Source: Monomorium pharaonis
Lineage: Eukaryota > Arthropoda > Insecta > Hymenoptera > Formicidae
NCBI RefSeq assembly: GCF_013373865.1
Contig: NC_050469.1
Location: forward strand, 17,913,046 to 17,977,045
Direction of reading: 5' to 3'
Length of the DNA: 64,000 bases
The notes under the pieces were generated by a model. It was not told where the DNA came from. It searched no databases and worked only from the letters and a program-made list of their open reading frames with translations. This document shows positions 22,121 through 32,986 of the stretch, piece by piece (position 1 is the stretch's first letter; each line of letters opens with the position of its first letter). Made by a program: the position numbers and the translations under genes.

Positions 22121-22762
22121 TTTCTTCAATGTGATGGACTATATAAACAATTTATTTTCCATGAAGCAGTCACTGTCAAATATCGATGAGGTGGTGAATA
22201 ATATAGAAAATAAGACATACTATTGGCAGAGAGATACGGTCAGACAAATGTGGGTCAAGATGGTAAAAAAGTATTGAAGATGCGCAAAAGGTGATAAGGC
22301 AATTGTTTGTCTATATAAAACACATAAAGTATAAAGCGGAGCAGTCCAAGGAAATAGTAAAGAAAATTACGAGGAATATCAAGCAGCTGGATTTTGCCAA
22401 GAAAAATATTATTTCCTTGGTAACAGCGCTGAACCACTTGCATATGCTGGTGGAAGGAATATGTAATCTAAAGTACGCATATTAAAAATATTTAGACATT
22501 ATATTATTTAGACATTGTCTTAAAATTATAAAATTTACTGCGGATTTCTTTTGTCTAGTTTCAGAGTATTAACACAAAGGATATATGGAGATATTATTGT
22601 ACCATTGCAAGGAGTGATGCAAATAATGCAACATTTTAACAACTACGTAGACGTACCACAAGGGAAGCAATTATCTGATCAAGTAAGGACGCAAATTGTA
22701 TTTTTAACTCGTACCCTACAAACATTTTATGCCAGATTGATTTCCAAGAAAATTTCAAAATA
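22121..22762 (+). pseudogene. VPS53: Vps53 pseudogene fragment (two exons and an intron)
   Basis: Vps53 is a subunit of the GARP/EARP tethering complexes for endosome-to-Golgi traffic. The first exon (22121-22472) follows an acceptor-like TGTTTTACAG and reads MDYINNLFSMKQSLSNIDEV, then in another frame GQTNVGQDGKK, then in a third EDAQKVIRQLF and LVTALNHLHMLVEG, all characteristic of the conserved N-terminal coiled-coil region. A GT-AG intron (22473-22564, 92 bp) joins NLK to VLTQRIYGDIIVPLQGVMQI. The end (HFNNYVDVPQGKQLSDQVR) then diverges. At least two frameshifts make it non-functional. The retained intron argues for DNA-level duplication rather than a processed copy. Confidence 0.85.
22473..22564 (+). 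other. Retained intron in the Vps53 pseudogene
   Basis: Begins GTACGC and ends TCTAGTTTCAG. Splicing it out restores codon phase (AA + A, then GTA TTA ACA) and the expected NLK-VLTQR peptide. Confidence 0.75.
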
Positions 22763-22811
22763 ATTTCAAAGTAATTTAGTTACACTACTTTTTTCCAAAA
22801 TAAAGGTAGTG

Positions 22812-22918
22812 ATTGTGGCACAGTGACTTGTGTGTCTGCTCTCTGATTACGCGGTTTTGAATTCAAGTTTCTTGCAGAGAGCAGACACACAACTCACTGC
22901 GCCACAATTATTTGTATG
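22812..22918. mobile_element. Hairpin with tRNA-like A and B box words
   Basis: ATTGTGGC(A/G)CAGTGA at both ends in inverted orientation, arms of about 35 bp (including GTGTGTCTGCTCTCTG). On the minus strand TGGCGCAGTGAG resembles a tRNA A box and TTGAATTCAAAACC a degraded B box. It could be a tRNA-derived inverted element; it does not fold as a tRNA. Confidence 0.45.
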
Positions 22919-23077
22919 GATGAAATGCTTTTTTCACATTATATTGTAAGAGCTAGTAATTAATAGAATTGTTTCTTTGATTAAATATTTTACCTTTGTT
23001 TGAACAAAAGGTTTGTCAGATTCAACATGTGACACCCGAGATGTTACTGAACGTATTCTGCGCTGCACTTTGTTATA

Positions 23078-23487
23078 GACCTAGTTTACACCGAGCACTT
23101 GATACGCGTATCAAGTACTATATCTATATCAAATCGCTTGATTCGCTTGGTATAAACGCTCGCGGATTACTTTAGTGCGCTCTGGTCTGATACTCCTCAA
23201 TCGCGAGTATCAGACCAAGTTGATAAGCTTATCAAAAGATGTCAGCGCGCTGTAAACCCTTAATTCGATTCAAATTGGATCAAGTGTATCCCGCCGCTGC
23301 TGGCTGTTGTTAGATTGAGATTAAAAGTTAGAATCTTTAGTTAGAAAGTTAGAATAGAAGTTTTTATATCGACAGTACAAATGTCATATAAAAAGGGATG
23401 AAACAGTGTAAACAGGGACATATCAAATGTTTAATCCGCACTAATTTGATGCGCGTACCAACCGATTTAACGGTGTAAACTAGACCA
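23078..23487. mobile_element. TIR element with TAGTTTACACCG ends
   Basis: GACCTAGTTTACACCG (23078) and CGGTGTAAACTAGACC (ending 23486) are inverted, enclosing about 380 bases with further internal inverted words (GGTCTGATACTC / GAGTATCAGACC). No protein-coding content. Confidence 0.6.
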
Positions 23488-23489
23488 TA

Positions 23490-23885
23490 GATTGCGCAGT
23501 TTAGAAAAAACAGTGATCGGGTATGAACGTGTTTCGTAACGACCGAATTTTGCTGATGCAATCGACTTTTACAGTCCCTTTTATCGTACTGTTCATTTTT
23601 GAATTTCATTTCATATTTCATTATTCTACAAAGAAGTTTGTAAATTGGTTAAAACGCTTTACTAAATCCAAGAAGGCGAGGACATTTATAACCTTCAAGT
23701 CAAATCTAAAAGAAAATCTTTGCATGAATTTTATTACATATTTTATTGGGTATTACATTGTATGTGTATTTTTTTTATTAAAAGTATTTTATGCTATTCG
23801 CTACTTCAAGAAAAGAAATTATTTGAATTTGGATATAAAAATCTTCGACGGATTAGCAGTAATAACATCAATCTTTTGTACGCAT
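23490..23885. other. Unassigned; open frame without recognisable product
   Basis: An open plus-strand frame of 148 codons starts at 23523 and runs into the LTR-like block (ends 23969). The translation is rich in F/I/K with hydrophobic stretches; I recognise no family and doubt it is a gene. Confidence 0.4.
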
Positions 23886-24961
23886 TGTGACGATTGGACT
23901 TTTTCGCGTATGCCTGATTTGCTCGTCGGATTGCTGGGTTCGAGAAAGTTTGTGAAACACCGATTTTAAAAATACGATATAACTTTATTACGAAATAACA
24001 AATATAATAGAATATTAAATAGACAACAGATTTACAATTTGCCTTAGATTAGTTACTCGCTCGCTTAACTAGGGACGGATCCGAAAGGAAACAGAATCTG
24101 GACGAGATCCGGGCAGAAGCGGAACGATTTTATTATTTCTGAAACAAAACGGAACCAGGAATATTAATGTACACAGTAATCACGGGTTACGAATCAGTCG
24201 AAGGTTTTTAATCTAGCGGTATCTGTGAGGGTCGGAGGCGGAAATCGCGTCGGGCTCCGGACAGGCACGGATCGGAATTCCACGGCGGGAATTTACATCT
24301 GGTAAACGCAATTTACGCGTTTCGGTCTGATCGCAACGGTTCGAGAAAGACGCGTCGCGGTCTGTTTGCAACGGAATATACGCGTGCGATCTGGTCTGGT
24401 CTGTACAGAAATAAAGTGAATACGACGCGTCGAGGACGGGTCGCAAGGGTACAGGAAGCATTCCAGTGAATGTCCTACGGTCACGGTCGAGCGGTCAGGA
24501 ACGTACACGGTCGACGCGACACTGCAGGGGATAAGTACGTCCATCCCGGCGGTTGTCCGCACTAGCGGACCTAGGTCGGGTACTCCCGACGGAGATGAGG
24601 CACGCCCCGTCTCCCGGTGACCAAAGCCTTCGTTGAGAACGCTCGACGTAAAAATACCGAGGACGCTCGGCGGAGAGAAAGTATACCCTCATCTCCGAGA
24701 GGACGGAGTGCCGAGCACGCCCGGCGAAGCAAGGTAGGAGCCGGAGTCTGGACAGGAAAGGGCTTCGTCACGGGTGAACGACCGACGTAAATACCCGCTC
24801 AAATATCCCCACTCCGCGGGCCGGGACAGATGGCGGCGGTGGAGGGGATGACTACAGGGCCGTAGAGGTGGGGCGTCGCGCGAACGGTGGCGGCGGTAAC
24901 GGGGGCGCGAATTAGAAGCGGCCTTGAGACCGTCGTGACGATACCCTTATCTATCGTCACA
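23886..24961 (-). mobile_element. GC-rich LTR-like block (minus orientation)
   Basis: TGTGACG at 23886 and CGTCACA ending 24961 give the TG...CA inverted ends of an LTR. On the minus strand AATAAAGTT near 23985 could be the polyadenylation signal, and the end (GTTCGAGAAAG inverse) resembles the 3' part of the solo LTR at 27873-28473. No matching 4-5-bp target duplication was found, so it may be recombinant or part of a rearranged element. Confidence 0.4.
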
Positions 24962-25441
24962 TCCTTATTATTCCCGCATTATAAGGTAAACTTCTGACAA
25001 ATAAAGAATGCAAATTGTAAAAACATTCGTTGAATAACACAAGTTGAAATAATATCGTTTTAACTTAGCATTTGATAGGCTTGACTTTTTAATTAAACTT
25101 CCCTGGTAAAAATGTAAAATCGGAGCGTAAGTCGAATGTAAAGGTAGAATAATAGAAGCGTTAACAAATCTTCTACGAAGCGTAAATTGAAACAATGAAA
25201 TGTAAAAAAAAAGCGTTAACTTCTTTTACATTTTATTGTTTCAATTTATGCTTCGTAGAAGGTTTGTTAACGCTTCTATTACTCTCTCTTTACATTCGAC
25301 TTACGCTCCGATTTTACATTTTTACCAAGGTTGCATTTATCTTTGCTCCTTTTTCTTTACATTTTAAATTCATCTAAGAAGAATTAATTGAATAACACAA
25401 AAAAAGAACTATTTATTCAAATAGATACCTGCGTTATTCAC
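24962..25441. other. Unassigned DNA containing a hairpin MITE
   Basis: 25100-25331 is an inverted repeat (CCTGGTAAAAATGTAAAATC against GATTTTACATTTTTACCAAGG) with arms of about 100 bp around AATGAAATGTAAAAAAAAAG. The 13-mer TTGAATAACACAA occurs in direct orientation on both sides (25032 and 25388). Confidence 0.55.
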
Positions 25442-27174
25442 TGTCACGACTTTTTCCTCCGCGCGGGGGAAAGCTGCGAGCAAAAAAGCGACAACGACGA
25501 TAGACCGAGACGACGATAAAATACCGCCGTCCGGAACGACCTGCGTGCCTAACTTTTCGCGCGCGAATCTCGGCCACGCATGAACAACCGAATTGGGCGC
25601 CAGACATGCTCGACGGCACGTCACCTCGCGAAATACACTAAAAAAGACCTTAATTCACGCGCGAGGAGACGGCTAGCTTACCTAACGGCAGAGAGACATG
25701 GTCTAGGAAAGGGGCACATGCTACGCGAGAGCGCGACAGGAAAGCAAATGTTAACACAGCGGATAATATTAACAAAAATGAAGTTTATTTAAAGAGAAGT
25801 AAATGAATGTACAAACGGAAAATAAAAGTTAATAAACCACAACGTGAAAGATAATAGCACGCGCCAAACGATACGTGCGCACGTGCACGCTGGCTCATCA
25901 GCCTCGCTAACCCGTTAGCGCGCGGGCACGACCTTTCTCGTGCGCAATACACTGTTTCGGACGGGTGAGATGTGCCGACAATCCCGGCAACAATAGACCG
26001 CGAACACGATATCCGGCCCGCGACACTCCCCGTTCTCAAAACCGATTTCTGCACAAAATTACTCGCGCGACGCGATACCCGCAAATGATATCCGCGGGAA
26101 CTATTGTTCCCATGCGGCGCTACGCAGCTCGCACGGGCGAGGGCTTTGCGGCGCACGCGGTCGCTACTTCCCGGGGGAATCGCTCACGTAATTCTCCTCG
26201 GTCACGATACCCGACGCGATACCGCCCCTCTCGCTTGAGTCCGACAATTTATCAAAAACGCGAAGCCACCCCGCGACTGACGCAACACTAATACCAACGG
26301 GTGTGCAGAATGCAGAACGAAAATGGGGTGGCTCGCCGGCCAGTGGTTTTACATAACGCGATCGCGAATACACGGGCCACCGATACTTGTCCTGGCTCGT
26401 CGTCACTCCTCCTTCACTGGCCGCGGTCCTCAGAGCATCAAATTCTTCGCATTCAACAAGCGAACGCTCGCCGATATCTCTTTCTTTGGTCTCGCCCCGA
26501 TCGCACCTGTACCTCGCTCGACCGTATGCACGCAAAAGCACGGGGGATTGTGGTTGATCCGCGATCGATGCCGCGAACCCCCACTAAGTTCTCGCGCATC
26601 ACGTTGCTCTAATCACTGCAGGGCGAGCAGTTCTGCGCCCGCAGGACCGTGAGCGCTCTCATTCTTCCGGTTGCCCTACAGGCCCCCGCGAAGATAGAAT
26701 TTTTCCGTCGGCAACCTCCGGCGCCTCTCGGCGATCCCTACCGCCTTCCTGCTCTTGCGGGAGGGTCCCGCATTCCGCGGGAACAGTCTTGCGTCCTCGA
26801 CCTTCACGCCGTCTGCAGGGGGCTCGGCGTTCCGTTATCAGCCGGGGCTTTCCCGGTGCTCGGTGCGCTCGCTCGAGCCCCGCCGCTCGCCTCGCCTCTC
26901 CGACGGTCCCCCTGCTGTCGGCCGTTGCCAGGCAGTTCCGCAAAATCCTGCTGGCGCGCCTCTCCTTCCGCACTCGCCGCTTCTTCTCCTTCGAACTCCT
27001 TATTGCTCGCGCGGTGAGGCGTTCGCCGTATTACCGAAAAGAATTTAACATATTTAGTCTATTTATTCCATATTCGTCGCGATTTCCCCGGGAGATTTCC
27101 CGATTCGTTCTCGCTTCTCCGTCCGGCGCGAACTCGCAGCCTGTGACGGGGGAGGGACGCTGCTTGTCGTGACA
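25442..27174. mobile_element. GC-rich LTR-like block 2
   Basis: TGTCACGAC at 25442 and GTCGTGACA ending 27174 are a perfect 9-bp inverted pair enclosing 1.7 kb of CpG-rich DNA without retroelement protein motifs. Similar termini to the neighbouring LTR-like block suggest a related long LTR, but no target duplication is visible. Many open frames here follow from high GC and are not recognised as genes. Confidence 0.3.
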
Positions 27175-27263
27175 GCGGAACTACCACGTCACATAAGATG
27201 ATATTCCTCTGAATTAGAAGAATCAATTCTTGTGGTTGATTATAGTTATTCTATTTTGAAACA

Positions 27264-27462
27264 ATGACTGAACAGTCAACTCAATCTACAAGTGAAGATT
27301 GTAAATCACCATGGCCAGCATATTCGGAAATTTTGGTGTTTCAGCCCAAACTAAGCAATGAAAATAATTATGCATTTCAATGCAAATTATGCTTAGTGAA
27401 AAAAAATTATTCATGCCAATAAAAGTTCAACTGCTAATTTGAAGAAACACATCAATATAAGT
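27264..27462 (+). pseudogene. hAT transposase N-terminal fragment (BED finger)
   Basis: ATG at 27264 opens MTEQSTQSTSEDCKSPW and, further on, YAFQCKLCLVKKN (CX2C of a BED zinc finger), a stop, then after a frame change SSTANLKKHIN, the His part of the finger. BED fingers of this spacing head hAT transposases. The rest is missing. Confidence 0.6.
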
Positions 27463-27464
27463 TT

Positions 27465-27872
27465 TATTTTTAATATACATCAATATTATTTTAAAAATGT
27501 TTTCTAAAATTTATTCCATATAGTCATATTTTGAAAACAAACTTTTCTTTCCTTTTAAACTGAAATACCGTATTTTGAATACTGTATTTTAGTATAGTAA
27601 TAATTACTATAAGAATGATATTCCACATTATAATTATTTTATTATGCAATTATAGTCGTAAATATCATATTTTTTCTCAGTGTACATTATCATTTTTAAA
27701 TTATTATTATATGTTCTGTTTTCATTATCAAATCGGTGCCTTCAAAATAATTTTGATTAGCAATATATCTGTTTCATTATGTTACAGTTACAGAATCTAA
27801 ACATTCTTGTACATACATTTAAAACCTTTATATAGAATAATTTATTATACAAACATATTTATTATAATAGTT
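27465..27872. other. AT-rich unassigned DNA
   Basis: No recognisable feature; precedes the solo LTR and ends with its AGTT target copy. Confidence 0.5.
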
Positions 27873-28473
27873 TGTGACGATAGTCACTTAGTCCCGGGGT
27901 CGACCATCCGCCCCACTACACGGGACTCGGCGTCTACGGACACCCCTCCCGAGAGTTTAATATCCCCGTCGGGGAACCGTCCCCACCACGCTGCTGAGAG
28001 CGCGTGGGGATCGCCCCGGCGGGTATAAAAGCCGGGCGCGATCTGAACCAGGCGCCATTCCCCGTCGACAGAGCTGGTCACTAGAACACTCTGCCGCCTG
28101 GTAAGCAACGGCATTCGACTTCTTAGTTCCCGATGACGAAGCAGGTCATCAGATCGTTTTGCCGCCTGGCGCACGCCGGCTTTCGGCTTTCTGACTTCCG
28201 CGCAACCCCGCGACCGCGACCGCGTGCTAAGGTGATGAGCATCAGCGCGCTCCCGTCCGACCGACGTAGAACTAGGCTGTATATACTGTACATACCTCCC
28301 CGTAGGCTAAGTAATGTATTTAGTGTAAGATAGGATAAGGCTCATATGTAAAGAACCTCTAATAAAGGTTTGTTAACTTGACATCGATGTACGCAAGCTG
28401 GTTTCCTCCCTTCTCTCGAATCCTGGCACCCGGCGAGCCTATCCGAGGCGTTCGAGAAAGGTAAACCGTTATA
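27873..28473 (+). mobile_element. Solo LTR (601 bp)
   Basis: Begins TGTGACG and ends CGTTATA, bracketed by AGTT at 27869-27872 and 28474-28477 (4-bp target duplication). It contains a TATA box (28024) and AATAAAG (28361) in the order expected for U3-R-U5. CpG-rich compared with its flanks. No internal region, so it formed by LTR-LTR recombination. Confidence 0.7.
28024..28030 (+). promoter_or_regulatory. TATA box of the solo LTR
   Basis: GGGTATAAAAGCC, a strong TATA box about 150 bp into the LTR; AATAAAG lies 337 bp downstream. Confidence 0.65.
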
Positions 28474-28479
28474 AGTTAA

Positions 28480-29805
28480 TACTTAAATATATTTTACATT
28501 TTTTTATTTATTATTTTTTTTTGAGAATAAAATGTAATGTCTGAAAATTACTTAGCTTTTTTAAAAGATTTTAAAGCGTCTTATTATAACTAGCAGCAGG
28601 ATATTCTCTTTAAAGTAATTTTTTTCTAGATTTTCAAGATATTTGGTAATTTTTTAATATAATTGTATTTGTTTTATGTAATATAATAAAAATAAATCTT
28701 AAAAATCTCGAAAAGAATTACTTAAAAAATATTTTATGCACAATAAAATTTTATATTTTATTGTAACATATTTTGACAAATAAGATATAAAATACTTTAT
28801 AAGCTAATTAAAAAATAAGAATTAATTGGTGCAAAGGAGACTTATTTTGATGAAAATTATTAAATGCAAATATATAATTTTTTAATATGTTTAAAAATAG
28901 TTTAAGTTATTTTTTCTTTACAATCAATTTATCTTATTCTGTGGATAAAAGTATTAATAATTATAATTAATAATGAATCGGAAATAAAGGTCTTAAGACA
29001 TTTATAAAAAACTTTAGAGATTTTTTTTATATTGTGTTAAAATATGTTATAATAAAATATTTCATAACTTATATTTTTTATAATCTTATGTTTTTAATAA
29101 TATTTTAACATACTAAAATATAACGTATAATAACATTGTTTATTATTTTAAATTATGTACTTAAGTAAATAATTATAACTAAAATATATATAATACTAAT
29201 TATTAAGATATTAAAAACGCAAGAAAAATTTTTTTTAATATTTTTTCAGATTACAAGAAATTTACACAATTTTACCATACATCTTACATTAAGTCAAATC
29301 TGCATAGAATAATACGTATAAAACGCATAGAAATAGTACGTATAAAAAAAGCAGGACATGTATGCAAAAAAACATGATTAACATTCTTCAATTAATTAAT
29401 TAATATATTTTCTTTTTGACGCAAAAAACATTTATTTATCTTTTATCTGTCTAAAAGAGCAAGTTATTTGTGTCAAAATTTCTTCTTAATACATACAAAT
29501 ATATATACTATTTGCAAGTTTTAATATATCTATATCGTTCTCGTTATAAATCCTTTCCTAATAACTTTTAAATATGCTTTTTTATTTCTACTTAAGTTTC
29601 GACTTATTTCATTTTTACCTATGTCTATGTTTCTATTTTTTATTTTTATCTACGTTTAAAAAATTTATCATTAAGAAGATCTTTATTTTAGAGTATTTAA
29701 CGTACGATCAGTCACGATTCTTGAGACACTTTAGAGAGTTTAAGAAAGAAGTCGAAAGGCGATTATTTATCTGCAGTATATGAGTTATAACTTGCGGTAA
29801 AAGAA
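28480..29805. other. AT-rich unassigned DNA
   Basis: About 1.3 kb of AT-rich sequence with no recognisable gene or repeat. Confidence 0.5.
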
Positions 29806-29807
29806 TC

Positions 29808-30280
29808 ACTTTTAAAAAGGAGATGCTACCAATTGTATTGCTACTTTTCCGCGACGTTGATTGGTTCTCTCGCTGCGCTTACTTCGTGTTGCGAGAGAAG
29901 CTGTCATTGCAATTGAATTATTGCGAATGAATTTTGTTGTCAAATTTGTAAAATGATTATCTATACAATTATTGTTGTAATTTTTTTTTTTAAAGTAAAA
30001 AAGAAAAAGTTAAATAGTCTGTAGTCTCTAGTTAAAATAAAATGTTAATAAAAAGTCAAGATTACCTGAGATTTTTAAAATAGTACCATACATTTTTTAT
30101 TTTTACTTCTTCAAAAATAAATTGCAACGATAATTGTATAGATAATCTATACATCTATAATCATCTATACAAATTTGACAGCTGTCAAAGTTCAATCGCA
30201 ATGACAGTTACTCTCGTAATACTAAGTAAGCGAGAGTAAAATTGCAACAATACAATCAGTAACATCTTCTTTTTAAAAGT
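29808..30280. mobile_element. Foldback MITE with ACTTTTAAAAAG ends
   Basis: ACTTTTAAAAAGGAGATG at 29808 pairs with the complement ending CTTTTTAAAAGT at 30280. Inner parts pair too (CTCGCTGCGCTTACTTCGTG against the degraded inverse near 30220). Arms about 150 bp, clearly diverged. Confidence 0.65.
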
Positions 30281-30781
30281 AGATTATAGGGTACATAGAC
30301 AAATTCAGTTCACTATCAAGAATTACTTTTATTGATGCTTTCTTGATCTCTGATACGTGTAAATACATAATATCTGTCATAAATATCCATTATTAAAAAG
30401 AGATGTAACTCTGTCGGAGGTTATATTATATTACTATACAAAATATTGTACAAATTTTATGTTAAATATTAATAAAATAAATAAAACTTATAAATACTTA
30501 CGATAAATGTTATGTGTTCATGTGTAAGACAAATAAAAAATCTAGAAAACATCTATAAAAATGACATTCTTGATAATAAATTTGTCTTAATCCTTTACAT
30601 TATAAAAAAAATTGTATGGTTGATATTAAAAAAATAACTCAGGTAATCTTAATCTTTTATTCAATAAATTTTCTTTTAATTTTTTTAATCATAAGTTGTA
30701 GTTTACATGCTACAAATAAATCTTTATTTTTTAACTCTTTTCTTAAATTCTTGAAAGTATTTCTTTACAACTTTTTTATGA
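30281..30781. other. AT-rich unassigned DNA
   Basis: No gene recognised. Ends at the 9-bp target duplication TCTGCGGCT of the next element. Confidence 0.5.
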
Positions 30782-30790
30782 TCTGCGGCT
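30782..30790 (+). repeat. 9-bp target-site duplication, left copy
   Basis: TCTGCGGCT directly abuts the terminus ACCTGTGTGAAG. The partner is TCTGTGGCT at 37242-37250 (one transition). Confidence 0.7.
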
Positions 30791-31560
30791 ACCTGTGTGA
30801 AGTTAGCCCCCCAAGTTTAAAAAATCAAAAAATTTCTTTTTTTATACGTTTGTTCATCGTTTGCCCATGAATGCCCCGTTGGAATTTTTGTTTGCCCCCC
30901 TCTAGTTTAAAAGTTATAAACAAATTAATTTTCGGGGGGCTAACTTCACACTGGCCCCCCAAGTTTGAAAAATCAAAAATTTTCTTTTTTTATACGTTTG
31001 CCCATCGTTGGCTCATGAATGCCCCGTTGGAATTTTCGTTTACCCCCCTCTAGTTTAAAAGTTATAAACAAATTAATTTTCGGGGGGCTAACTTCACACT
31101 GGCTCCCCAAGTTTGAAAAATCAAAAATTTTCTTTTTTTATTCGTTTGCCCATTGTTTGCCCATGAATGCCCCGTTGGAATTTTTATTTGCCCTCCTCTA
31201 GTTTAAAAGTTATAAACAAATAATTTTCGGGGAGCTAACTTCACACTGGCCCCTCAAGTTTGAAAAATCAAAAATTTTCTTTTTTTATTCGTTTGCCCAT
31301 TGTTTGCCCATGAATGCCCCGTTGGAATTTTTATTTGCCCTCCTCTAGTTTAAAAGTTATAAACAAATAATTTTCGGGGAGCTAACTTCACACTGGCCCC
31401 TCAAGTTTGAAAAATCAAAAATTTTCTTTTTTTATTCGTTTGCCCATCGTTTGCCCATGAATGTCCCGTTGGAATTTTTGTTTGCTCCCCTATAGTTTAA
31501 AAGTTATAAACAAATTAATTTTCGGGGGGCTGACTTTACACTGGCCCCCCCAAGTTTGAA
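30791..31560 (+). repeat. 148-bp tandem array, forward block
   Basis: Five units of 147-149 bp, phased at AAGTTTRAAAAATC (30813, 30961, 31109, 31256, 31403). Each unit contains CCCATGAATGCCCCGTTGGA and GGGGGGCTAACTTCACACTG. Short open frames through each unit are repeat artefacts. Confidence 0.9.
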
Positions 31561-31599
31561 AAATCAAAAATTAAAAAAAATTTTTTTTTATTTTTGAAG

Positions 31600-32642
31600 T
31601 GTGAAGTTGCCCTCCTTTCAAATTAATTTGTTTATAACTTTAGAGGGTAAGTAGAGGGGGCAAACAAATATTCCAACAAAGCATTCATGGACAAACGATG
31701 AGCAAACGTATAAAAAAAAAATTTTTGATTTTTCAAACTTGGGGGGCCAGTGTGAAGTTAGCCCCCCAAAAATTAATTTGTTTATAACTTTTAAACTAGA
31801 GGGGGGCAAACGAAAATTCCAACGGGGCATTCATGGGCAAACGTATAAAAAAAGGAAATTATTGATTTTTCGAACTTGGGGAGCCAGTGTAAAATTAGTC
31901 CCCCGAAAATTAATTTGTTTATAACTTTTAAACTATAGGGGAGCAAACAAAAATTCCAACGGGGCATTCATAGGCAAACGATAGGCAAAAGAATAAAAAA
32001 AGAAAAATTTTGATTTTTTGAACTTGGGGAGCCAGTGTGAAATTAGTCTCCCGAAAATTAATTTGTTTATAACTTTTAAACTATAGGGGAGCAAACGAAA
32101 ATTCCAACGGGGCATTCATGGGCAAACGATAGGCAAACGAATAAAAAAAGAAAATTTTTGATTTTTTGAACTTGGGGGGCCAGTGTGAAGTTAGCCCCCC
32201 GAAAATTAATTTGTTTATAACTTTTAAACTAGAGGGGGGCAAACGAAAATTCCAACGGGGCATTCATGAGCAAACGATGGGCAAACGTATAAAAAAAGAA
32301 AATTTTTGATTTTTCAAACTTGGGGGGCCAGTGTGAAGTTAGCCCCCCGAAAATTAATTTGTTTATAACTTTTAATCTAGAGGAGGGGCAAACGAAAATT
32401 TCAACGGGGCATTCATGAGCAAACGATGAGCAAACGTATAAAAAAAGAAAATTTTTGATTTTTCAAACTTGGGGGGCCAGTGTGAAGTTAGCCCCCCAAA
32501 AATTAATTTGTTTATAACTTTTAATCTAGAGGGGGGGCAAACAAAAATTCCAACGGGGCATTCATGGGCAAACGATGGGCAAACGTATAAAAAAAGAAAA
32601 TTTTAGATTTTTTAAACTTGGGGGGCTAACTTCACACAGGTC
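31600..32642 (-). repeat. 148-bp tandem array, reverse block
   Basis: About seven inverted units of the same repeat, facing the forward block across about 40 bases. It ends at CTTCACACAGGT, a terminus-like copy only ~345 bp before the start codon of the transposase gene. Confidence 0.9.
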
Positions 32643-32986
32643 CATTCCTGAGCGTGCGTGTACACAGTTCGCTCTGTCTTCTGTTATTTGCTACTCGCCG
32701 ATCGCGTTATCGCCTCCACATACGTCGCAACGCAGCGTTTGGCATCCGACATCGTCTGATCACTTGTCACTTGTTGTCTTTAAGCAGCTCTCGTCGACTG
32801 ATCTATGAAGACGGAACTGATCGTACAGTCAATTTTTGATTTTTCGTTTTATGCTATACCTTGCGATAATAAAACAATTTATTTTACGCTATAAGAGCAA
32901 ATGTTCTTGAGTATTTGTCTTTTCGTTTATTCATATTTATTCGTTTGGATTTAGTGACAATTACATTTGATTTCTCGTATTTAAAA

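Noticed and set aside
23523..23969. 148-codon open frame
   Set aside because: It runs into an LTR-like terminus, has biased composition and no recognisable domain.
32915..32986. N-terminal extension of the foldback transposase
   Set aside because: The upstream part opens at TTG, not ATG; the ATG at 32987 has good context and begins the conserved-looking protein.
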